NCBI GenBank assembly: GCA_933228895.1
Contig: OW121854.1
Span: 9,117,131-9,181,130 of the forward strand
Direction: 5' to 3'
Length of the DNA stretch: 64,000 bases
DNA from: Platycnemis pennipes
Taxonomy: Eukaryota > Arthropoda > Insecta > Odonata > Platycnemididae
In this document: positions 26,501-35,500 of the stretch, in pieces
Position numbering within the stretch: the first letter of the stretch is position 1
Layout: each line of letters opens with the position of its first letter
The notes under the pieces: model-generated
What the model was told of the DNA's origin: nothing
Seen by the model: only the letters and a program-made list of their open reading frames with translations
Database searches by the model: none
Position numbers and translations under genes: made by a program

Positions 26501-29500
26501 CAAAAGGTATATACGACCGTGAACAAGAGACAAAAAACAATTGAATATCGGAATGCGTTCATTACGAATAGAGGGGATGGCGGGAGGGTCAACAGCCGAG
26601 TCGTGAATGAGCGGCATTGAAAGGGAAGTATGATCATATTAATTAGGGAGCCTGTCCATCATTAATGTTCGAACACAGGGACCAAAAACAATGGAATATC
26701 AGGATGCGTTTTTGACGGACCGGTGGGAGGGAGAGGCGTTGGAGGGTTATCCGGGAGACTAACCCTTTTCCTCTTCGGCCTCGTCCCCGGGGCGCTTGTC
26801 GCCGGTGGGCGTGGTGACCGAGGACCCGGAGCTCCGCCTGCGACCCCCGGCGCCGCCCTCCTCGCCTCCGCCCCCGCCGCCGCCGCCCCCGTCCTCCTCG
26901 CCCTCATCCCCGCCCCCTTTGGCTGGCACGTACAGCAGCTGCCCCGGGAAGATGAGGCGAGACGCCAGCCGGTTGAGCTTGCACAGCTCCGAAGGTGTGG
27001 TGTCGAACCGGGCGGCCACCGACGTCAAGGTGTCGGACGCCTCCACCTGCCAGTCGGGAGAAAGGAGAGAGATGCATTATATGCCAGTGGCCAACCACAT
27101 ACTTACAACATTTCCACTTCCTTTTGCACCCCCATCCCCAATGGGGGCGTTTACTCGGAACCGAAATCGAAATAAGTGAATGGAAGGAGCCTGAATCGGC
27201 CAAAAAGGCTGCACTATAAATTAACTCAGTGACTAACACAGATTTTATTTTTTCATGCATTTGATTGACATTTTGAAAAGAACGCTTCCTCTGAGTAAGT
27301 TACTGCAAATGCCAGCCGTAGACCTAAACAAGGCTTCTAATGCTGTACAAGATACCCTGACATCTTTGAAGGACAGTAGAAAAAACTGCGATGAGTCCCT
27401 TACAGAGATATATTGTGAGGCCAAAACCACTGTCGAAAAGCTGTGAGTACAGCTAGTAATGCCAAGAATCGTGAACAAGCAACGTCACAAAGAATGCCAT
27501 GTCGCTGACACAATGGGGGCGTTTACTCGGAACCGGAATAGCAATTTTTTGCACGAAATTCTTAGATGGAAACGAAAAAAGAATTTTAGTGAAAAAATTA
27601 ATCTTCTAACCACAACCACTCACTCATAAATCAAAAATTAAAATAAGCAAAAGGTGACGCCCACCGAAAAAGCTGCTGTGATAACATTGGCGTCATTTTC
27701 CTCCCGTCTTTGACTGCTCTTAAGGGGAGGGAAGGGAGTGGAGGGGGGTTCTCGGAAGGTCTGCTCGCACAGATCCTGTCGAAATCGCTCCTATTGGCAG
27801 AGTCAGCTGTGTCCTCCCCTTTGCGATAAGGCGAAGTAGCTTCGAGTGCTCAGTTGTGATTGGACGAAGTCGATATACGTCTGAGGTTGCACCACGCCCA
27901 CTTTTCCGAAAGGGTTAAAAACATCAGTTTTTCGACGCTTATAACTCGAGAAATAATTGACGGATCAAAAAACGGAAAAATACGCGTGTTTTTATTTTCC
28001 AAACTCTATCATATTCGGAAATAAAAAACATGGTAAACGACCCCATTATAACGCTCCACAAGGAGTTAATAGAATAGTTTTGAACTGGGCCAGGCACGTA
28101 GCCAGAAATTTGCTCCGGGGGGGGGGATAAATCTTGCGTAACTTAAAACAAATCAGCCTTGCCCATTCGGTGCCGACATGTTACAAATCTCTTCCCTTAA
28201 TACCCAGTGCTTGGTATGTAATTTTACAGCACCGATACTTATCTCTACTCACTAGTAAAGTTCACTGCTAAAATCAGAACAACAAAATTATTGGGAAAAA
28301 ATTTCGGTGGAGGGGGAGGGGCAGAAGCACCAGAAGCCCCCCCCCCCTGGCTACGTGCCTGGTACTGGCATGCTAGCCTATGGGTGACAATGAAGGCAGA
28401 ATGTTTGGCTCCTCTGGAAGGATTAGGCCCCACCTAATCTTAGTGTCTTATGCAGCCTCATGAGGAAACTGCATGTGTTCGAAAACGTAAATAGCAACGA
28501 AATCGCACCCAAATATCATCGCAGTGGCGTCAGTTAATCTTCCCAATAATATTTAGGCTATGGTATAGGTACATTAATGCATTTGATCCCGTTAAGGGTT
28601 ATTTTTATCACTAAAACTGGTTATGATTTAACCTATTTAAACTACATATTTGGTGCTTGTTTACGTATTCGCGCACTTTTCTGTAATTTATTCGTCACAT
28701 ACATATTTTTTTAAAGTACAGAAATCCCTAATTCTGAAGATTCAGGCGATATGGTATATGGTTGATTAATAATGGTTTGGTTTTAAATACTAATAAAACC
28801 CAAATGATAACATATAGTCTCAATACAACTAATACGGAAACAGTTAAATTATTGGGAATTGAAATAGATTCCAAATTGAAATGGGACAGTCACTGTAGCA
28901 TATTATGTAAGAAACTGAGCAAAGTAATATTTATGTTAAGAAAACTAAGAACATTAATTCCTAATCAGTACATTGGGTCACTTTATTACGCAACATTCCA
29001 TAGTCACATAAGCTATGGAGTGGAACTATGGGGGAATGCCTCATCCACAAAACAAATTTTATTGCTGCAAAAAAGAGCGGTTAGAATCTTAGCAAATGCC
29101 CATCCCCTTGAGCATTGTAAACCCCTTTTTATGCAATGTGGTATTATGACAGTGCATAGTTTATATGTGTTTAGGACCCATCTCTCTGTAAAAGAAAATT
29201 TATCAATGTGCACATGTCGATCAAACTACTCCACCAGAGGTAGAGATGACGAATGTTGCATTCTGCAGATTGGCAAGGAATTATAAGTTCTTCCACAACA
29301 TTAACGTGAGATTGTATAATATGTTGCCTGCCCAGCTGAGAGCTGAAGACGCTCCCCAATTTAGGAGAAGACTAAGCACTTATTTGATGAAGTGTCTTCT
29401 TTATTCTATTCAGGAATTTTATGAGTGTTATGTAAATTTGATATAAATTTGATATGTGAGGACATCTAATATGATATGTATCATTTTCAAGAATAATAAA

Positions 29501-32500
29501 ACGTATTATTATTATTATTATGGAGTGGAAGCGAAACATGATAACACAGAAAGAAAAAACACGAGCCAAATCCACAAAAATAAATTTCATTACGATCGTC
29601 AGGAGCTGACCCGAGGAGGAGACCTGACAATGCTGTAATACAGTGAAACCCGGGTCGTAGTAAAATTTAATTTTTGTGGATTTGGCTCGTGTTCATTCTT
29701 TTTGTGATACAGAAAACCCCATTTCTCTTTTACATCAGGTTGAAAAATCGATGTTTATTGCGAGGGGGTGCGAGGAAACATTTTTAGAATCCTAAGGGGT
29801 GTCAGTTGCTGACAAAGTTAAGAGCTACTCGCATAAATGATCGAAGCCGTCAACCAGAGTCAAAAGATGTACTGATATAGGCATCTTGGCACCTATGTAT
29901 TCATTCAGAAACCGAATTACTACAAAATGAGTACCTACGTATCCATTCCAACAGGAAACACATAAATGGGCAAACACAAGTAGGATGGGAAGGTGGAAGA
30001 TTTCCTCTAACAGATTTCAACGGAAAAAACTCGACTGACCAGGACTCGAACCAATTGTGCTACTATTACATCACCCAGAGAAATAGGCTGGAGGTATAGA
30101 AACTATCCTTCTATTCAGTGATGACAACCAAGAGATGGTTTGAGAGCTGCTTGAAGCAGCAAGAGAAGAAGTAAACAAACACAAGGGCAAATACGGGTAC
30201 CTGCAATAATGAAAGAAGTTGTGTTCATTTGCCACATATAACCGATGATACATGCTGCTGTAGGGTTAAGTTTGAAACCGTCGGGATTACCTCGAATAGG
30301 TAACCAAAGAGTCACGTGGTGTAAACACGAATGTTTCGCATATTTAATGTGTGTTAAAACCACTGATTACAACCTCGTTAACTGTTTACACTAGTGCTGT
30401 ATCTCATATAGGGCTCTATAGTCGCGGCAAATGAGAACAACTCACGTGAAAACAATTAATGATATTGTAACGAGCGATTCAGACACACTAAATATGAAAA
30501 CCATTCGTGTTGGTACCACGTGACTCCTTGGTTACCTGTCCGAGATAATACCGACTGTTTCAAACACACCATCCCCTGGAGAAAAATGCCGTTTATTTAC
30601 GAGCTTTTTCGGCATACACATCTACATAATACCCTGCAAGCCATCACAAGGGTGTGGGGCAGGGGGTGATTTCTCACCAAACATGCACTACATATCATGC
30701 ATAAAAAAGGAATAGTATTAATATAGTAGTCAGAACTACACTATTTAAAAAAGATAGAAATTGCAAAGCAAACATGCAAAAACATTCTGTTAGTAGGGTT
30801 AGCTTTAAGTACTTATACCAACATGCAGCTACCAATGCTATCCATTGATACTCTCGGATTGGACATATTTACCGTTATTCGTATCTCTAATTGTGCGAGG
30901 GAAAAAGGACATTTAGAATCTGTCGGTTCGGCAATCAATTTCTCTAATTTAATGATTATGGTCCAGTCTGCCATAGTAAGTTGGGGTTCGTAAAATATTT
31001 TTAACATCATCACTGAAAATATTGCCTTGGAATTTGTTTAAGAGATTAAGTCTAACTTTCAACCTGCGATCTGACAATGATTCCCATTTCAATTCATTTA
31101 ATAGACTGGTTACGCTAATATAATTATCGTATCGTCCCTTTACAAATCTTGCCGATCTTCGCTGCACACGTTCAAGTTCATTAATTAGACCGATTTCGTA
31201 GGGATCCCATACACTGGCAGCATATTCCAAATGAGGTCTAACAAGGGAAAAGTAGCTGATTTCTCGTACATGATCGTCACATTTACCCAATACTCTTTTG
31301 ATGAAACCCAGTTTACGATTAGCTTGACCCATTATTTCACGTATATGTTTACCCCAGGAAAGATCATGTGTCATGAGAACATTCATATGTACACTTTTTT
31401 TGTCCATATCTGAATCATCTAACTATCGTAATGAACTGCTTAAAAAAACTCAATGTGTCAGTAATCATCACATCAATTTAACACCAAATTTTAACTGACG
31501 GTTAATTAAGTATCAGAAAACTGGGTCTAACTCATGATGATAAAAATGAACCGAAGGTTAACGGCCGTCAAAAATCAGAACGGCAATACACCACATAAGA
31601 CTACACAGCACTACACTAGATGCGAATACCTTACAGCAACTTCACTAGCGCTAAATGGCTTCCGAGGGTCAAATACCATTCCCATTGTCTGTCCTCTACT
31701 CACACCATTGTCACCATGCTCGGAAGGAAACGCGCGGCGAAGAATGAGTACGCCATTAAACAATAAGGATCGACATCCCCGTATTAGACAGTTATGCAAG
31801 AAGCATGCTTGGAGTTCGCCATGTTGGACGAACAAATGAGAATCGAAACAACAAACAGTTAGTTACATACGATGAATTGAATGAATGAATGACACCAGAG
31901 GACGTGGAAGATCAATGAATCATGTGTTTGGAGGGAACTCTCAAGTATGAGGCAAGATTATGAGCCTGAGAAAACACATCAGAAAATAGCACAGCGAAGT
32001 ATAGATGCGTCGCAGAAGAATAAAGAATGCGAGATGCTATAAATTGATGTAACTGGGCTAGTTATCTTGATATTTGACTGCAGACAGTGTTGGATGTCAA
32101 ATAATGCAACAAACTGCACGAAGATCTTTTCAAAAACTGGATCAATATGATTGTTATATTAATGCCACAGACAATAGTTGATTCCTCGATTAATTTATAC
32201 ATTCACATAAGAAAACCACAAAGCTCCGTGAACCTGAAGCTTTTTAAATGAAAATTCTGAATTTTTCACATCGCGAATGTTGAGGATTTTCTAGTTACCT
32301 ATGTCTCTTTCTGCCAATTACTTCACCTAATTTAAATATATCGAAAGACTTGTTAGAAGTGGAATACGATATAATAATTCACGCAAGGGACACATGCAAA
32401 CTATATACCAATATGTAATTCCATAGTGTCTCATTCGTCGTCTCAATTTGTTTATAATTGTCCACGAAAAAATTAAGAAAAATGTGAAATATAAACGTCA

Positions 32501-35500
32501 GACTCTATCATTAAATAATTCACTGTAACAATGAGTCTAGCTTGCAGAAATTGAATCTATATTGTGATAATATAAAGTAAAAAATTATTTCCCACTTTCC
32601 TTAGATTCATGAGTATAGCAACCAGTTCAATTCTAAAGCTGTAATGAATAATAAACAATTGGCACTATTGTTATCACGCTGTAGACGCCATTAGTTAAGT
32701 GGATATGAATTGAGGAAAAACTCATTCAATCCGTTTGGAGTCCTGCCGGAAAGAATTACATCCGCGAAATGTGATGGTACGTGTTAATATCACTGCATAG
32801 ATGTGTACATAATTGATACGGAAACAATTGAACTTGCCACCAATGCCAACAAGCACACTGTATGACATTAGGCGCGAGGTTAGACAATTGTTGAGTATGA
32901 TTACCATCATGGCGAATTAAAAGTTAAATTCTTACTTTAAATCCACGATTTAAAAAAAAAGTGTCTTTTATAAGGATGAAGTACCTAATATGATAGAAAT
33001 AAAATATGAATATTGAATATTTATCTATTCAGCTTAAAAATTCTTTTCACAAAAATTATTACCTAATTATAAATAATTTCCATTAATTAAAACTGCAGCA
33101 ATTCAGCACTGAACGCTGATTTGACCTCAAGTGATGATAATTTTAGCCATTAGGGTGTTTATTAGTAGTGCTTTTTAGTTATTTTATTATTATTATACTG
33201 TATTTATAATTATTTAGTTTACTATATTAGATTATTATTAGTTTTGGTGATCTAATAAAAGTTATTTAAATACTTTTTAGGAGTGAACAAAAATGCGCTA
33301 TTTTGCCCTTAAAAACCCGATTACTTATCCACGATTTCAATCATGCATTAGTGAAATGGGAATACAGATTGATGGAGATAAAACGTTTAGATGATATGAA
33401 ATATGTTTTAAATAAACATGCAGGGGGCCATAATTCATTGCTCGGGAGAGCCCTTGTGATTCGGGCGTATTTACAATCCATACGGGCAAAAGTATATACA
33501 TAGCAAACGAATAGATAATAATTGCCTCGGGTATGAAATCAACTAGAACACTTTATTGCATCGCACATCTTGAATATGCTAGGTATGCATTGGAAGCGAT
33601 CAATCGACAATGATAGAAGCAGGAAAGGCCTCACTGGAAGAGTTTGAAATGTTGTGCTATAGAAGGAGATCAAATGGATGCGTCAAGTGGCTAATGAAAA
33701 GGGCACATCGGACGAGTCGTAGAGGAGAGGAAGCATAAAAAATTCCGCCAAGACAAGAGGGGCAACAGCATCGGGCATGTCTTGAGGCATAATGCGTCTA
33801 AGGCCGCAACGCAATCAACGTAAACGGGTGACGTGAAACGTGAGGCGTAAAACGTGAAGAGATGGCGCATGGGTGGGAGAACGGAAACATAACACAATCA
33901 GCGTGGAACATGAGACGTGTGCATCGGAGATGGGGGGTTATTCCGTAAGGAAGGCGCCCGATGCCATCTGAAAAAAGATGCTTTTTTGGCATCAGCTACT
34001 TAAAATGGCATCGGTTGTTATTCCGTAACTAAGGCGCCCGATGCTATCTGACAGAAAATGTTTTTTTGGCATCAGCTACTCGAAATGGCATCAGTAGTTA
34101 TTCCGTAACTGTCGCCGATGCCATTTTTCAATGCCATCTGTGTCACGGGCGCCAGAGGCCGTGAGATATATGGCATCGGCGAAAAAGCATCAGGAAAATC
34201 CTCGCAACGCGGTCGTCTTTTGTCCATTTCTCGTATCTTCCGATATTAGTGTCGTATTGTTTACACAGATCATGCGCGGTTTGTCAGCCAATGCTGCCTT
34301 TAGGTACTTATTTTTTTCCAAGGAGCCCTCGAAGTCCCAATTAGTAATTTTTAATTAGAAGTTTAGTAATTTTCCTTATTTTTCCTCCTCCCCATTCAAA
34401 CGTTTTGTTTTGTAAAACAGGACGAAGTTGTTGGCACAGTATATCGAATCGCATATATTACCTTTCACTAAACGTTGTTATAAGTATACGTATATCATGT
34501 AATGAGCTACTTAGTACACTCCCTGAGGAAAAGTTCCTTAAAAGTTCTTTAATAGAATTCCTTGGTCTGTTTTATATTCCTTAAAGCATCGAAAGTTTTT
34601 TAACCGGATAAGCGTTCGTTGCCAAATGTTTACACTGTTTGGCTCAGATTTCGAAACGCACACATTCTTAACATAACTCCGAATGATATTCCTGCGGCTA
34701 TCTCACAAGTTATATAATAAGAAGAGGATGTATAAATTAAACACTCGCTTTCATCTATTTACCTCTGTATTTATTGCTTAATAGTAATTAATTCTACATT
34801 TACTTGACGAATGTTTACATATATTCTGCATCCGCCGGCGGCACTTTATATTATTTAGAAATAATTTTTTCAGCCATATTCTCCGTAGCTTATCTAAAAA
34901 AGTCCTCTGAAAGAAGTACGATCAGTAGACTTAAATATTGCACTGATAACATAGGTATCTTTCAATAAATTGTTAAAACTTCACTTCAATTAATTTTCAG
35001 CAACTTCTATCAATTATATTTCAACGGTCCTCCGTCAGTAAGTGGTACAAAATCATTAATATACATAAATATAAAAAACACTATACTGAAATTTCAAAAA
35101 AATAAACCAGCAGGCTAACTTACTAATTCTAGCTAAAATACTCAGTAAGCGAACATTTCATTTTTGATGATTTAATTTCACCTCTCTCATTAGCGAAATA
35201 TCTTCCTGAAATGGACTATCACGTAGAAAGAGCCGTAATACGACGTTTTCTACATAATATACTCCGTGGAGGCCCACACATAAATGTTGTAATCCCCGGG
35301 TAGTTAAGAAACATAATATATTGCGAATCGAAACCTACGAACAAAGTGCGCCATGTTTTAATTTTATTTACGTCTGTTTTACTTGCCTCGAGCAATTGAT
35401 TTTCTCTGAAGAATATAATTATCTATAAGCAAAAGTCACCGACTCTACAAACGTTTTTCAAACGCTATGGCGCTTAACAGCTAAAGTAAACACTATCCCA

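Larger units (their letters stand above)
24073..26763. other. 2.7-kb intron with a possible internal promoter
   Basis: Intron of mtd between the LysM exon and the next. It holds the TATA/ATGGCGG structure at 24528-24652, an open frame at 25798-26028 without family resemblance, and a duplicated segment of about 60 bp (26524-26588 and 26674-26731) close to the LysM donor. Confidence 0.7.

Noticed and set aside
26723..27179. Two plus-strand open frames of 127 and 150 codons
   Set aside because: Antisense of the LysM exon and its Gly-rich tail. The poly-proline and poly-alanine content is the complement of the glycine codons.
29500..29520. Microsatellite (TTA)n as an independent feature
   Set aside because: It is the 3' tail of the LINE fragment ending there.
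31790..31830. Minus-strand CAACATGGCGAAC start
   Set aside because: Stops after 12 codons with no usable donor; no TATA box. Unlike the site at 24617 it offers no route to a downstream exon.
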